A stretch of 64,000 nt of DNA, taken from Deinococcus metalli. GTDB lineage: Bacteria > Deinococcota > Deinococci > Deinococcales > Deinococcaceae. The stretch lies in assembly GCF_014201805.1 (NCBI RefSeq), contig NZ_JACHFK010000013.1:62001-126000 (forward strand), in the 5' to 3' direction. The translations under genes and the position numbers were made by a program. Below are positions 7,561 through 16,564 of the stretch, piece by piece. Position 1 is the first letter of the stretch; each line of letters opens with the position of its first letter. The notes under the pieces were generated by a model. It had not been told where the DNA came from and ran no database searches. It saw nothing but the letters and a program-made list of their open reading frames with translations.

Positions 7561-10555
7561 AGAGTTGCTCCAGAGACGCCTGGAGGGGACTCGGATCGCG
7601 GAGTGGTCGCAGGTGGCCGCCTGCGACGGCCTCTGGGAGGGAGAAGTCGTAACGGCCGAGCATGTTCACGTGCTCGTGGAGCAGCGGGGACAGGCGGGCG
7701 ATGTCGGCCGGCGCGACCGGCCCCTGGGTCTGCGTCCGATGGGTCAGGGCATGCTGCAGGTAGCGCGTGTTCCACAGCACCAGGGCGTTCACGACCAACC
7801 CGAGGGCCCCGAGCTGAACCTCCATCCCCTCCCGGTAGCGCTGGCGCAGTTCGCCTCTGCGGCCGTGAAAGACCGCCCGGGCCACCGCGTGGCGGCCCTC
7901 CCCGCGGTTGAGCTGCACCAGGATGCGCCGGCGGTACCCGTCGTCCCGGACGTAGCTCAACAGGTACAGCGTTTTTTCGATCCGGCCCACCTCCGCTACG
8001 GCTCGCCCGAGACCGGACAGGCTCCCGCCCCGCTGCACGGTGCGCATCACGGCCGTTGCCTTGACCTGACCGAGTTTCAGCGACCCCACTGGCCGCAGCA
8101 TGTCCTCCCAGTGCTCCGCGATAAGCCGCTCGTTGATGACATGCCGGCTCAGGTCGTTCAGTTCGCCGTAATCGGCGTTCCGATCCAGGCGCCAGAAGCG
8201 CTGGTCGCCCAGGTCTGCCAGGCGCGGATTGAACCGGTAGCCCAGCAGGCTGAACAGGCCGAAGATGACGTCGCTCGATCCGTGGGTATCGGTCATGAGT
8301 TCACGGGGATCGAGGTGGGTCTGCTGCTCGAGCAGACCGGACGGGACGAACAGCGAATCGCGCAGGGTGCCCGGAATCACGATGCCGTGAAAACTGGTGA
8401 ACTGGTTACTGGTGAAGTTGTAGTACGTCACGCCCCGCTGCGACCCGAAGTATGTGCTGTTCCACCCGGCATGGATCATGCGCACGGGCACCACGAACCG
8501 CAAGCCGTCCGCAGATGCCACCTCTCCGCCGCCCCACTGGCGGGCCAGCGGCAGGTGATCCTGCGCGGCCACGAGGTGCGCGTTCGCGGCCGTGATGCCC
8601 TCGGCGCGCACGTGGGTCTGCTGAACCCAGGACAGGCGGGCCAGGGTCAGGGCGGGCACGTCGTCGCGGGCCACGGCCTTGAGCCCGATATTGCAGGCCT
8701 GAGCCAGCAGCACCGCACAGATGCTCACGGGAAGGTCGCGCCACGACGTGCGGCCGGCGGTCACGGGCGTGAAGGCCCCCGCGAAGCCTGAGAAGGCCTG
8801 CACTTCCAGCAGCAGTTCGGACAGTTCGATGGCCGGAAGTCGCAGGGCCAGTCGCGTCCGGAGGTCGTTCAGGGCCGGGGAGTCCAGCTGTGCGTCCAGC
8901 GGGGACACGCTCACGTGCGTGTGCCCAGCCTCCTCCCGGAGCGTCACGGTGCCTGCGCCGGCCAGGTGCTGTACGTCGGTGTAGGCCTCGGTCAGCGCGG
9001 CGCGCCACGCGGCGAGATCGGGCATTGGATCCAGGGCGCGGGACATATCATCCCGCGCGGCCAACCACGCGTCCCCCTGGAGCAGCTGGGCGCGTGGATC
9101 CCGGTAGCGGTCACTGCCCGGTGCGAAGACCCCCCGCCGTTTCAGGGCCTGCTGTAGGCGGTCAAGGACGCACAGGGTGTACCACGCGCGGTCGGGCTGG
9201 CCATCCGGGAAGACGCGGCGCGCCCAGACCTTGGGCACGAAGCTTCGTGGGGCATCTTCCCAGCGTGACCTGCTGCGGCCGGTGTCCTCCTGAGTGACCA
9301 GGAACGTCCAGGCGGCCAGGAGCGGTTTCGCGCTGGGTGTGCCGTCCAGCGTGACGCTGCGCAGGAGCGCCGGCAGGAACCGCCGGACGGTGCTGTACTG
9401 CCCGCTCAGCGCGTCGGGAGGCTGCTCGGCCTCCCAGGCGAGGGCCTGGATGGTGCCCACGGCCTCGAGGAGCCGCGCCTCACCGACCTTGGCGTACACC
9501 TGAGCACGCACCTCGGCGTCGGGTGTGCCCGTGTCGAGCAGGAGGCGGCACGCGTCCTGCAGGATCAGGGCCGCGTGGTCGAGGTCACCCAGGGTGCGCA
9601 GGCGTTCCTGGCGGCGCCTGGCCTCCCCGCGCAGCGACAGGGTGCCCAGCAGGCTGACGAGGACGTCGAGAACGTCATCGGTCGCGGTGCGCTCGAGGTG
9701 CTGCACGAAGACGAGCAGGGTGCTCCAGCGCCGGTCATCTGCCATGCGCAGCTGGGTCTGCGCCCAGGCCCCCTGAGCCTGCCGGGCCAGCACGGTCAGG
9801 TGCGCCTCCGGGATGTCCTCCACGCCCACACGGCCCACACCGGTCGCCCGGATCTGCTCGAGGCGGGCGAGCGCCGCCACCAGGCCTGGAGCGGACACGC
9901 GGGTAGGCGGCGTGCGGAGCATCTCCAACGGTGTCCGGAACTGCCCGGGTGGCAGGATCAGCAGGGCGTCGAGGGTGGTTCGCTGCTCGGGACTCAGCCG
10001 GCGGCTGAGTCCCTGAAAGGTGCGCGCGCCGCTGCGTTCCTGGACGCGCGCGATCAGGCGGGCCAGCACCGTCACGCCCGGGAGCACGACCTGGTGCCCG
10101 GTGGGGTGATAGGTGGCCAGATCGAACAGCAGGCTGGGGCGCAGCGTGCCGGTGGCCAGCTGTGCGTACAGCCAGCGCACCAGCCGGAACGCCTGACGGC
10201 CGTCGAAGGGCTGCATGCCGGTGTGCTGTAGGATCGCGTGCTGATGCTCGTACCAGGTGCTGGCGCGCCGGCGGTAGTCCAGCAGGGCCGCCGGATTCAC
10301 CTGCAGTTGCTGGGCCAGGGTCTGTGCCACCGCGTCGGGCACCCGGGTGGGCTCGGGCAGGAAGTTGCCCAGATACCGCAGGGTGCCGAGCTGCACCGCG
10401 CAACCGAGCCGGTTGCGGTCGCGCCGGCGCCGCGCGATGAAGGCGTGATCCTCCTCGCTCAGGTAGAAGTACCGCGTGAGCTGTTCAGGCGTGAGTGGCT
10501 GGTGGTACTGCCCGTAGCGGGCGGCCTGCTCGTCACTCAGGAACTCGACGGGCAT
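7556..10555 (-). CDS. tnpA: Tn3-family transposase
   Basis: DDE transposase of replicative (cointegrate-forming) transposition; it binds the 38-bp ends. The 999-residue product matches the usual Tn3 length. It begins MPVEFLSDEQAARYGQYHQP, with the typical N-terminal DUF4158-like DNA-binding region. The C-terminal DDE half includes LMTDTHGSSDVIFGLF, RFWRLDRNADYG and an EGRHAVARAVFHG segment carrying the last acidic residue. The ATG at 10555 overlaps the resolvase stop by one base (TGATG), so the two are translationally coupled. No frameshift or internal stop is seen, so it should be functional. Confidence 0.96.
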   Translation of the reverse strand: MPVEFLSDEQAARYGQYHQPLTPEQLTRYFYLSEEDHAFIARRRRDRNRLGCAVQLGTLRYLGNFLPEPTRVPDAVAQTLAQQLQVNPAALLDYRRRASTWYEHQHAILQHTGMQPFDGRQAFRLVRWLYAQLATGTLRPSLLFDLATYHPTGHQVVLPGVTVLARLIARVQERSGARTFQGLSRRLSPEQRTTLDALLILPPGQFRTPLEMLRTPPTRVSAPGLVAALARLEQIRATGVGRVGVEDIPEAHLTVLARQAQGAWAQTQLRMADDRRWSTLLVFVQHLERTATDDVLDVLVSLLGTLSLRGEARRRQERLRTLGDLDHAALILQDACRLLLDTGTPDAEVRAQVYAKVGEARLLEAVGTIQALAWEAEQPPDALSGQYSTVRRFLPALLRSVTLDGTPSAKPLLAAWTFLVTQEDTGRSRSRWEDAPRSFVPKVWARRVFPDGQPDRAWYTLCVLDRLQQALKRRGVFAPGSDRYRDPRAQLLQGDAWLAARDDMSRALDPMPDLAAWRAALTEAYTDVQHLAGAGTVTLREEAGHTHVSVSPLDAQLDSPALNDLRTRLALRLPAIELSELLLEVQAFSGFAGAFTPVTAGRTSWRDLPVSICAVLLAQACNIGLKAVARDDVPALTLARLSWVQQTHVRAEGITAANAHLVAAQDHLPLARQWGGGEVASADGLRFVVPVRMIHAGWNSTYFGSQRGVTYYNFTSNQFTSFHGIVIPGTLRDSLFVPSGLLEQQTHLDPRELMTDTHGSSDVIFGLFSLLGYRFNPRLADLGDQRFWRLDRNADYGELNDLSRHVINERLIAEHWEDMLRPVGSLKLGQVKATAVMRTVQRGGSLSGLGRAVAEVGRIEKTLYLLSYVRDDGYRRRILVQLNRGEGRHAVARAVFHGRRGELRQRYREGMEVQLGALGLVVNALVLWNTRYLQHALTHRTQTQGPVAPADIARLSPLLHEHVNMLGRYDFSLPEAVAGGHLRPLRDPSPLQASLEQLS

Positions 10556-11112
10556 CAGGTCGGCCGCAGGTAGGTGTACAGGGTCTCGCGGCTGATGCCC
10601 AGTTCCCGTGCCAGGGCCGCCTTGGGTTCTCCCGCCAGGACGCGCTGCCTGAGTGTCTGCACCTGTTCCGGCGACAGGGCCTTCTTGCGTCCCCGGTACT
10701 TTCCCTGTGTCCGGGCGAGGGCGATGCCTTCGCGCTGCCGCTCGCGGATCAGCGCCCGCTCGAACTCGGCGAATGCGCCCATCACGCTCAGCAGCAGGGT
10801 GGCCATCGGGGAGTCCTCGCCGGTAAAGGTCAGGCCCTCCTTGACGAATTCCACCCGCACGCCCCGGCCGGTCAGGGTCGTGACCAGCCGGCGGAGGTCG
10901 TCGAGGTTGCGGGCGAGCCGATCCATGCTGTGCACGACGACGGTGTCGCCCTCGCGGACGAAGCCCAGGAGCGCGTCGAGCTGGGGACGCCGGGTGTCCT
11001 TGCCAGACGCCTGGTCGCTGAAGATGCGCGCCAGAGTCTGGCCGTCGAGCTGGCGATCCGGATTCTGGTCGGCGCCGCTGACGCGGATGTAGCCGATGCG
11101 GTGACCGAGGAT
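10555..11112 (-). CDS. tnpR: serine resolvase with non-canonical ATC start
   Basis: Resolves Tn3 cointegrates at res. The 185-residue product reads RIGYIRVSGADQNPDRQLDG, with the catalytic Ser at position 12. HSMDRLARNLDDLRRL, then GAFAEFERALIRERQREGIA and a C-terminal helix-turn-helix (AALARELGISRETLYTYLRP) follow. Family alignment requires translation from about 11112, but no ATG, GTG or TTG exists in frame between the upstream TGA and the GTG at 10935, which would delete the catalytic Ser. A GGAGG lies six bases before an ATC at 11110-11112, exactly where ATG is expected. Either ATC is used at low level or ATG has mutated to ATC. Confidence 0.88.
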   Translation of the reverse strand: MLGHRIGYIRVSGADQNPDRQLDGQTLARIFSDQASGKDTRRPQLDALLGFVREGDTVVVHSMDRLARNLDDLRRLVTTLTGRGVRVEFVKEGLTFTGEDSPMATLLLSVMGAFAEFERALIRERQREGIALARTQGKYRGRKKALSPEQVQTLRQRVLAGEPKAALARELGISRETLYTYLRPT

Positions 11113-11313
11113 GGTGGGCCTCCAAGGGAAGTGTCAGGTTGAACTCGTAGAGTTGAGCATCATACTGTCAGGAAATCAAGAAACGGACTTCAGTTGGGCA
11201 GTGTTGAGCCTGAAGGTGGACGTCCAGGTGGGGTGTACCTCAATCGGACGTTCTGAATCACGGAACGGTCGCCTTGAAAGGCGCGCTCCAACTCCCTCGT
11301 CTACACTCGGCGC
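11113..11313. promoter_or_regulatory. probable res/promoter region of the Tn3 transposon
   Basis: Two hundred non-coding bases between the resolvase gene and the divergent arsR. The position is that of res in Tn21-like elements, and TGTCAGGTTGAAC near 11133 resembles resolvase half-sites. TACACT at 11302-11307 lies six bases before the arsR ATG and fits a leaderless -10. I could not delimit the three subsites. Confidence 0.55.
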
Positions 11314-11634
11314 ATGACTCTGGTGGCCTCCGACGTCTTGGAACAGCTCAAGGCCCTGTCCAACGAGATCCGCTATGACCTCGTGCGCTTCCTCGGGGCG
11401 GGCGAGCGCTGCGTGTGTGACCTCGAGGGCCTGACCGGCCTGCCGCAGTCGAAGGTCTCCTACCACCTGGGGGTGCTGCGCGACGCGGGTCTGGTCGTGA
11501 GCGAGCAGCGCGGCAAGAACATCTATTACTCGCTGTGTGAAGCGCGGCTGTTCCAGTTGGGCGGTCTGATACTCACCGAGGTCTTCCACGATCCGGTGCG
11601 CCACGCCCACGAGGACGCCTCACTCTGCGAGTGA
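11314..11634 (+). CDS. arsR: ArsR-family arsenite/antimonite-responsive repressor
   Basis: A 106-residue winged-helix repressor with the classic alpha-3 metalloid motif ERCVCDLEGL (C33 and C35), followed by the recognition helix in LPQSKVSYHLGVLRDAGLV. In this subfamily As(III) or Sb(III) binding to the cysteines releases DNA. The ATG start is supported by TACACT six bases upstream. It is the first cargo gene after res, and its last 62 bases overlap the 3' end of the oppositely oriented MFS gene, so the two are convergent. It may control the cargo together with the second ArsR at 13382-13735. Confidence 0.9.
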   Translation: MTLVASDVLEQLKALSNEIRYDLVRFLGAGERCVCDLEGLTGLPQSKVSYHLGVLRDAGLVVSEQRGKNIYYSLCEARLFQLGGLILTEVFHDPVRHAHEDASLCE

Positions 11635-12808
11635 CCCAGGCTGCTGCCGGGTCGAGGACCTGAGCCCGCAGGCCCCAGGCGGACAGCGCCGCCAGGACGC
11701 TCAGCCCCCACAGCGAGGGCAGGTAGCTTCCGCTCCCGCTGAACAGCAAGCCAACCCCAAATGGCGTCAGCGCCTGGGCCAGGTTGACCGGCCCGGCCAG
11801 ACGCCCGTTGATAGTGCCGAAGAGCCCGGCGTCGTAGCGGCCCACCAGCAGTTCGGTGCGGGCCAGGGTGAGCGCGCCGTTGGCCAGACCGAAGAGCGTG
11901 ATGGCCAGACTGGCAAGCCATACCGAAGACGTCGTGGCCAGCAGCAGCGGCCCGAGGCCCAGCATGATGAACAGCGCGGTGGTCAGGCGGTGGATGCCGA
12001 GTGCCGCCAGCAGCGGCCCGAACAGCACCCGGCCGGGCAGGGCCGCCAGCCCCATCAAACCCGCGAGCGCCGCCGCGACGGCCGGCGCCTCTCCACGCGC
12101 GAGCAGCAGGGGCGCGAGCTGCAGCCCGGTGCCCACCGACACGATCCGCGCCAGCGTGAAACTCAGCACCAGCTGGCGGAAGGAGGCATCCGGCGCGAAC
12201 GGCGTCACCATGTGGTGCTTGGCGCCGGTGTGCCGCCCAACCCCAGGCAAGACGGCCCACCCCAGTCCGGCCGTGATCACCAGCAGGCCCGCCAGTATCC
12301 CGAGGGCCATGGTCAACCCACCCGCCTGGAGTCCAGCGCTGGTGAGCGGCACGAAGATGGTGCTGGCCAGCCCGGCGATGAGCGTGATGGTGAGCGTCGC
12401 CCGGCGGCGGTCACCGGCCTGGAACTGCTGCGCGACCACCGTGAACACCGGCTCGTAGAAAGTCAGGGTCATCGCCACGCCCGCGAGCACCCAACACGCC
12501 ACGAAGCCGGGATAGCTGGGGTGCAGGCTCATCAGGGTCAATGCAGCGGCACCGAGGGCGGCCCCGCCGCTGATGAGCAGCCGTCCCCCGAAGCGGTCGA
12601 CCGCGCGTCCCACAACGGGGGCCAGCGCCGCGTTGGTGAGCAGCGCGAGCGTGAAGGCCAGACCGGTCTGGGCGCGGCTCCAGCCGGTGGTCTGCTCGGT
12701 GGCCACCGCGAGCAGCGGCTGCGCGTAGTACAGCGCGCCGTAGCCGACCGTCGACAGCAGTGCCAGCGTCCAGATCAGGGGCCGCTGGCGCTGGGTGGAC
12801 GACCTCAC
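11573..12808 (-). CDS. MFS transporter in the arsenic cargo
   Basis: A 411-residue major facilitator with about twelve membrane segments (opening [20 protein letters not shown], motif-A-like [10 protein letters not shown]). Placed among arsR and arsC genes it is probably an arsenical or phosphate-linked exporter; the window has no ArsB or Acr3, so this or the aquaglyceroporin is the likely arsenite exit. I prefer the GTG at 12806-12808, which overlaps the stop of the upstream Cys-rich gene (GTGA); an ATG at 12859 would overlap that gene by 55 bases. The 3' end overlaps arsR on the other strand. The Arg/Pro-rich tail may reflect read-through past the ancestral end. Confidence 0.8.
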   Translation of the reverse strand: MRSSTQRQRPLIWTLALLSTVGYGALYYAQPLLAVATEQTTGWSRAQTGLAFTLALLTNAALAPVVGRAVDRFGGRLLISGGAALGAAALTLMSLHPSYPGFVACWVLAGVAMTLTFYEPVFTVVAQQFQAGDRRRATLTITLIAGLASTIFVPLTSAGLQAGGLTMALGILAGLLVITAGLGWAVLPGVGRHTGAKHHMVTPFAPDASFRQLVLSFTLARIVSVGTGLQLAPLLLARGEAPAVAAALAGLMGLAALPGRVLFGPLLAALGIHRLTTALFIMLGLGPLLLATTSSVWLASLAITLFGLANGALTLARTELLVGRYDAGLFGTINGRLAGPVNLAQALTPFGVGLLFSGSGSYLPSLWGLSVLAALSAWGLRAQVLDPAAAWVTRRVRRPRGRGAPDRGRPR

Positions 12809-13371
12809 TGCAGGCTGATGGGGGCCTGAGGCGTGCAGCACCCACTGGCTGGCGCACATCCTTCGGACTGCGCCTCAGCCACCGGCAGCCCGCAGGCGTC
12901 GCCGGCCTTGCACTGCACGCCGGGCGTGCGCAGGTGGACGACCGTGCGCCCGGCCTGCTCTTCGAGGTGAGTCACGTGGTACTGCAGGGCGGGCAGGGTC
13001 TCCGAGCCGTACTCGAAGCGCACCTCGGCCTCGTCCCGCACCGGGATGCGGCTGGTGACTCGGTCGTAGATGGCGAGGAACTTGCGGGTGGTCATAAAAC
13101 CGCCCTGGGCGTCCTGGGCGCTGCCGTCCATCAGCTGGATCACGGTCTCGCGCCAGCTGGCCGCCTTGCCCCCACAGTCCATCGCCTCGATGGTCACGGC
13201 CTTGACCTCGGTGACGTGGTAGCCGGGGCCGACGAGCGGTGAGCCGTGCAGCCAGAACTCCAGGGGGCGCTGGAGCTGATCGCGCAGACCGATGATCAGC
13301 GCGTGGGTCGAGACCTGGCCTTGGAGACCAGGGATGGCGGTGGGCAGGGTGGGCTCGGTCAGGGTGGTCAT
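12805..13371 (-). CDS. Cys-rich arsenic-operon protein (DUF6428-like)
   Basis: A 188-residue cytosolic protein with no signal peptide. The main part appears alpha/beta ([20 protein letters not shown], then [18 protein letters not shown]). The C-terminus is cysteine-rich ([21 protein letters not shown]) and could hold metalloid through thiols. I recall such proteins beside ars genes under the name DUF6428, but cannot verify the match. ATG 13371 has a strong GAGGAGG site; upstream codons give a spurious poly-Pro extension. The gene lies between the second arsR and the MFS gene with an 11-base gap and a 4-base overlap, so it belongs to that operon. Confidence 0.7.
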   Translation of the reverse strand: MTTLTEPTLPTAIPGLQGQVSTHALIIGLRDQLQRPLEFWLHGSPLVGPGYHVTEVKAVTIEAMDCGGKAASWRETVIQLMDGSAQDAQGGFMTTRKFLAIYDRVTSRIPVRDEAEVRFEYGSETLPALQYHVTHLEEQAGRTVVHLRTPGVQCKAGDACGLPVAEAQSEGCAPASGCCTPQAPISLQ

Positions 13372-13381
13372 GGTGGCCTCC

Positions 13382-13735
13382 TCAGGCGGGGGTGGGCTGG
13401 GCGGTGGGGGAGGGGGCGGGCGAGGCACGGGCGGACGCTGTGCCCTGGAGCAGACCCAGGGTGGCCTGCGCGTCCTGAAGTCCGGCGGGACTCAGGGCGT
13501 AGTGAACCCAGCGGCCCCGTCTGGTGGCCGTCACCAGGCCGGCGTCGGTGAGCAGGCGCATGTGGTGGCTGACGGTCGGCTGCGCGAGCCCCAGGTGCGT
13601 GACGAGGTCGCAGGCACAGACCCCGTCCGGCCCCTGGCAGCACGCGGGCGTGGCGGTCGCCAGGAAGTGCAGGGCGCGCAGGCGGTGAGGATCGCCCAGG
13701 GCCTTGAAGCGCGCCGCCTCCATATCGAAATCCAT
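13382..13735 (-). CDS. arsR: ArsR-family repressor with multiple cysteines
   Basis: A 117-residue winged-helix protein. Before the recognition helix it has CC (C32-C33) and CACDL (C40, C42), a thiol-rich variant of the alpha-3 metalloid motif; the helix-turn-helix is in [19 protein letters not shown]. It heads the leftward operon arsR-(Cys-rich protein)-MFS and is divergent from the TSUP permease gene. The ATG at 13735 follows directly on the inverted repeat at 13738-13757, so autorepression is likely. A longer reading into the divergent promoter is rejected. The Ala/Pro/Ser tail is low-complexity. Confidence 0.88.
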   Translation of the reverse strand: MDFDMEAARFKALGDPHRLRALHFLATATPACCQGPDGVCACDLVTHLGLAQPTVSHHMRLLTDAGLVTATRRGRWVHYALSPAGLQDAQATLGLLQGTASARASPAPSPTAQPTPA

Positions 13736-13737
13736 GA

Positions 13738-13757
13738 ATCTATGCTGCACGATAGAT
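13738..13757. promoter_or_regulatory. ArsR operator
   Basis: Inverted repeat ATCTAT-N8-ATAGAT immediately upstream of the second arsR and inside the divergent promoter region of the TSUP permease gene. It has the same half-site and spacing as 3518-3535. Confidence 0.75.
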
Positions 13758-13859
13758 CGAAGATTGTCAATGTGTTGGCCAGTGACCGAGCGACAGGACT
13801 CCCGAGGCCCATCAGGAAAGGCCTGCCGCCCTCCCTGTCCCCCTGCTACGCTGACCCGC

Positions 13860-14666
13860 GTGCCCCGGTCGCTGTTGGCCTTCCTGACGGGCCTTCCCGT
13901 CGCCCTGCTGGGTGGGCTGATCGGCCTGGGCGGCGCGGAGTTCCGCCTGCCCATCCTCACGGGCGTGTTCGGCTACGCGGTGCGCGCCGCCATCCCCCTC
14001 AACCTCGCCGTCAGCTTCGTGACCCTGACCGTATCGTTGCTGATCCGCACGGGCACCACCCCGCTCGGCACGCTGGGGCCACACGGGGGCGCCCTGCTCT
14101 CGCTTCTCGCCGGCTCCGTTGCCGGGGCCTACCTGGGCACCGCCCTGGCGAAGCGCCTGTCCGACCGCGTGCTGGAGAGCGTGGTATTCTCCCTGCTGCT
14201 CGGGGTGGGGCTCCTGCTGCTGCTGGAGGCGTTCGTGCCGTTCACGCGGGGCGGCCTGAACCTGCCGCCCGCCCTCGGCATCCCCGTCGGTGTGCTGCTC
14301 GGGAGTGGCATCGGGATCTTCAGCAGCCTGCTCGGCGTGGCCGGTGGCGAGCTGCTGATCCCCACGCTGCTGCTGGTGTTCGGGCTGGACATCAAGCTCG
14401 CGGGCACCGGCAGCGCCCTGATCAGCCTGCCCACGGTGCTCACGGGCACCCTGCGCTGGCGCGCCCAGGGCGCCTACCTGGAGCGGGCCGACCTCGGCGG
14501 AGTGGTGGTGCCGATGTCGCTCGGCTCGGTGGTGGGCGCACTGCTGGGGGGCGTGCTGCTGGCGTATGCCCCGACGGGCGCCCTCAAGTTCGGGCTCGGG
14601 GTCATCCTGCTGCTCTCCGCCGGCAAGACCCTGCGTGACTTGCGCCGCACCCACGCGCCCGCCTAG
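13860..14666 (+). CDS. TSUP (TauE/SafE) family membrane permease
   Basis: A 268-residue membrane protein with about eight helices in two repeats. Each repeat opens with a Gly-rich helix (PVALLGGLIGLGGAEFRLPI and GSGIGIFSSLLGVAGGELLI), the signature of the TauE/SafE anion/sulfur-compound exporters. The GTG at 13860 is chosen because TACGCT lies 7 bases upstream and the first helix starts there; upstream codons give Arg/Cys-rich nonsense that overlaps arsR. Divergent from arsR across the ATCTAT/ATAGAT operator, it is likely metalloid-regulated. The substrate is unknown: thiolated arsenic or sulfite are guesses. Confidence 0.82.
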   Translation: MPRSLLAFLTGLPVALLGGLIGLGGAEFRLPILTGVFGYAVRAAIPLNLAVSFVTLTVSLLIRTGTTPLGTLGPHGGALLSLLAGSVAGAYLGTALAKRLSDRVLESVVFSLLLGVGLLLLLEAFVPFTRGGLNLPPALGIPVGVLLGSGIGIFSSLLGVAGGELLIPTLLLVFGLDIKLAGTGSALISLPTVLTGTLRWRAQGAYLERADLGGVVVPMSLGSVVGALLGGVLLAYAPTGALKFGLGVILLLSAGKTLRDLRRTHAPA

Positions 14667-14715
14667 GGTCTGGCGCTGACCGCCCCGGTGCCCAGGGCCT
14701 CGGGTGGAAAGGGAC

Positions 14716-15435
14716 TCAGGACGCAGCGTTCCCGGTGCGCAGTTGCGCCGCTTCCTTCGTTCCGTGGTAAGCGTGTTTCTCAGCCCACCGAGCGGCGGCC
14801 CCGACGTCGTAGGCCACGCGCCGGAAGGTCACGCTCCAGACATCGCCCGCTCCCTCCAGCAGCACCCAGCGCGCGAGCGGCGAGCCATCCTTCTGCCGGC
14901 TCACCGCCCCGGCGTTCACCACGGTGATCGGCCCGATCTGCCGCAAGTGCTCCAGGTGTGAGTGCCCGACTATCACCATCCGCGCCGGGCCGATGTCGCT
15001 CAGCCGATCGCGGACAAGGTCGTCACTTGCCCAGCCGTCTCCGTCTCGCAGCAGATACGTCCACGCGCTGTCCGGCGTGCCGTGCGCGGCCAGCACCGTG
15101 CCGTCCGCCAGCGTCACGCTGGTCGGGAGCGCCGCGACGTACGCTCCGGTTCCCTCCGGCAGCACCCCATGCAACCACTCCAGCATGTCCCGTTTGGCCG
15201 TGGTCTCGGTCAGCGTCTCGCCCAGACCCTCCTCCGTGTTGCCCCGCACCTCCAGCACGCCATGCCGGGCTCTGAGCTCCTGTTGCAGCGCCCACGCGCC
15301 CGCCGGATCGGCCCCGCCGAACAGCTGGTCGCCCAGGTTCACCCAGGCGTCCGGGCGGTGCGGCTCGATGTCCTGAACCACGGCCTCCAGGGCAAAGCGG
15401 TTGCCGTGCACGTCCCCTAAGACCGCGATCCTCAC
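14716..15435 (-). CDS. metallophosphoesterase of the ars operon
   Basis: A 239-residue calcineurin-like phosphoesterase of the YfcE/MJ0936 type. Metal-binding blocks appear in order: GDVHGN at the N-terminus, GDQLFGG, RGNTEEG, AAHGT and VGHSHLEH. The GTG at 15435 overlaps the stop of arsC (GTGA), so it is translationally coupled and last in the operon arsC-aquaporin-arsC-phosphoesterase. Genes of this kind occur in Deinococcus ars operons, but its role in arsenic metabolism is not settled. Phosphate scavenging during arsenate stress is one possibility. The family is certain, the substrate unknown. Confidence 0.85.
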   Translation of the reverse strand: MRIAVLGDVHGNRFALEAVVQDIEPHRPDAWVNLGDQLFGGADPAGAWALQQELRARHGVLEVRGNTEEGLGETLTETTAKRDMLEWLHGVLPEGTGAYVAALPTSVTLADGTVLAAHGTPDSAWTYLLRDGDGWASDDLVRDRLSDIGPARMVIVGHSHLEHLRQIGPITVVNAGAVSRQKDGSPLARWVLLEGAGDVWSVTFRRVAYDVGAAARWAEKHAYHGTKEAAQLRTGNAAS

Positions 15436-15884
15436 GCGCGCTCGGCCAGCCAGCCCTGGATCCGCGCGTCGATCTCGTCCCGCACCCGGATGAACACGGC
15501 GAGGCGCTCCTCGTCGCTGCCCGTCGTGGCGGCCGGATCCTCGAAGGGCCACGCCAGGCGGTAGCGGGCGTTGGGAAAGATCGGGCAACTCGCCTCCGCC
15601 CGGTCACAGACGGTGATGGCGTAGTGAAAATGCTCGGCGATCATGGGTTTGACGCCCTTGGAGGACAGGTGATCCGTGGGCAGCCCCGCGTCCTGCAGCG
15701 CGCGGACGGTCAACGGGTTGACCTCACCAGGCTCCAGGCCTGCCGAGACCACCTCATAGCGGTCGCCGGCGCGGCGTTCGAGCAGCACCTGGGCCATCTG
15801 GGATCGGGCCGTGTTGCCGGTGCAGATGAACAGCACGCGGGGCTTGCGGAGGGAGGCTGGACTGGGGTCAGGCTGGGTCATCAT
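15432..15884 (-). CDS. arsC: thioredoxin-dependent arsenate reductase (LMW-PTP type)
   Basis: Reduces arsenate to arsenite. In the 150-residue product the phosphatase P-loop is C21-TGNTA-R27-SQ. The resolving cysteines C93 and C100 (VCDRAEASC) have the spacing of the three-cysteine cascade known from plasmid pI258 ArsC; regeneration would be by thioredoxin. Start: ATG 15884 overlaps the aquaporin stop (ATGA), with AAGGAG just before; a second ATG follows directly. It has a ten-residue N-terminal extension relative to the other ArsC in the operon. Confidence 0.92.
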   Translation of the reverse strand: MMTQPDPSPASLRKPRVLFICTGNTARSQMAQVLLERRAGDRYEVVSAGLEPGEVNPLTVRALQDAGLPTDHLSSKGVKPMIAEHFHYAITVCDRAEASCPIFPNARYRLAWPFEDPAATTGSDEERLAVFIRVRDEIDARIQGWLAERA

Positions 15885-16564
15885 GACTCTCCTTGCGGCG
15901 CGAATTCCTGCGCCCGGTGCGTATCCGCCTCGACGGGCTGGCGGGGGCTGAGGACGTGGTTCATGGCGACCGCCAGCGCGGCCCCCAGCAGCGGCGCGGC
16001 CCAGTACAGCCAGTGGGCCGTCCAGATCCCGCTGGCCAGGGCCGGGCCGAACGAGCGCGCCGGGTTCATGCTTGCCCCCGTGATGGGGCCGCCCATCATG
16101 GCTTCCAGGGCCACCACGCCGCCCACCGCCCAGGGCAACCCGGAGCGCAGCGCGACGAGCAGCAGGAAAAAGGTCATCACGGCCTCCATCACGAAGGCTT
16201 GCGAGGCACTGCCCGCCGGCACGGTGACGCCCAGGTTCCCCTCCAGGCCGAACAGCGCGAGCAGCACGAAGGCCGCCAGCGAGGCCCCGACGAGCTGCGC
16301 GGCGACATAGGGCAGCACTCGAGACCTGGGGAATCGCCCCGCCAGGGTTAGGGCGAACGTGGCGGCCGGGTTGATGTGCGCCCCGCTGATGGGGGCCAGC
16401 GCGGCGATGACCACGGTGACGGTCAGCCCGAAGGTCAGCGCCACGCCGGCGTGGCCCAGGGCGCCGGTCTGCGCGTTGACGATAGCGGCCCCGGGGCCGA
16501 AGAAGATCAGGGCGAAGGTGCCGATCAACTCGGCGACCAGCGTGCGGTGCAGGGGAGGTTGCAT
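15881..16564 (-). CDS. aquaglyceroporin, probable arsenite channel (AqpS-like)
   Basis: A 227-residue MIP channel with six helices and two pore motifs, N65-P-A in GAHINPAATF and N167-P-A in GASMNPARSF. Lying between two arsC genes it probably lets arsenite made by the reductases leave the cell down its gradient, the role shown for AqpS of Sinorhizobium. The ATG follows the upstream arsC stop without a gap (TGA-ATG), and its own stop overlaps the next arsC. A general glycerol or water role is less likely given the operon. Confidence 0.9.
   Translation of the reverse strand: MQPPLHRTLVAELIGTFALIFFGPGAAIVNAQTGALGHAGVALTFGLTVTVVIAALAPISGAHINPAATFALTLAGRFPRSRVLPYVAAQLVGASLAAFVLLALFGLEGNLGVTVPAGSASQAFVMEAVMTFFLLLVALRSGLPWAVGGVVALEAMMGGPITGASMNPARSFGPALASGIWTAHWLYWAAPLLGAALAVAMNHVLSPRQPVEADTHRAQEFAPQGES

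Noticed and set aside
10556..11125. A single 1189-residue frame joining resolvase region and transposase
   Set aside because: The resolvase is in another frame; the first 190 residues of this reading are Arg/Gly/Pro noise, and MPVEF at 10555 is the family start.
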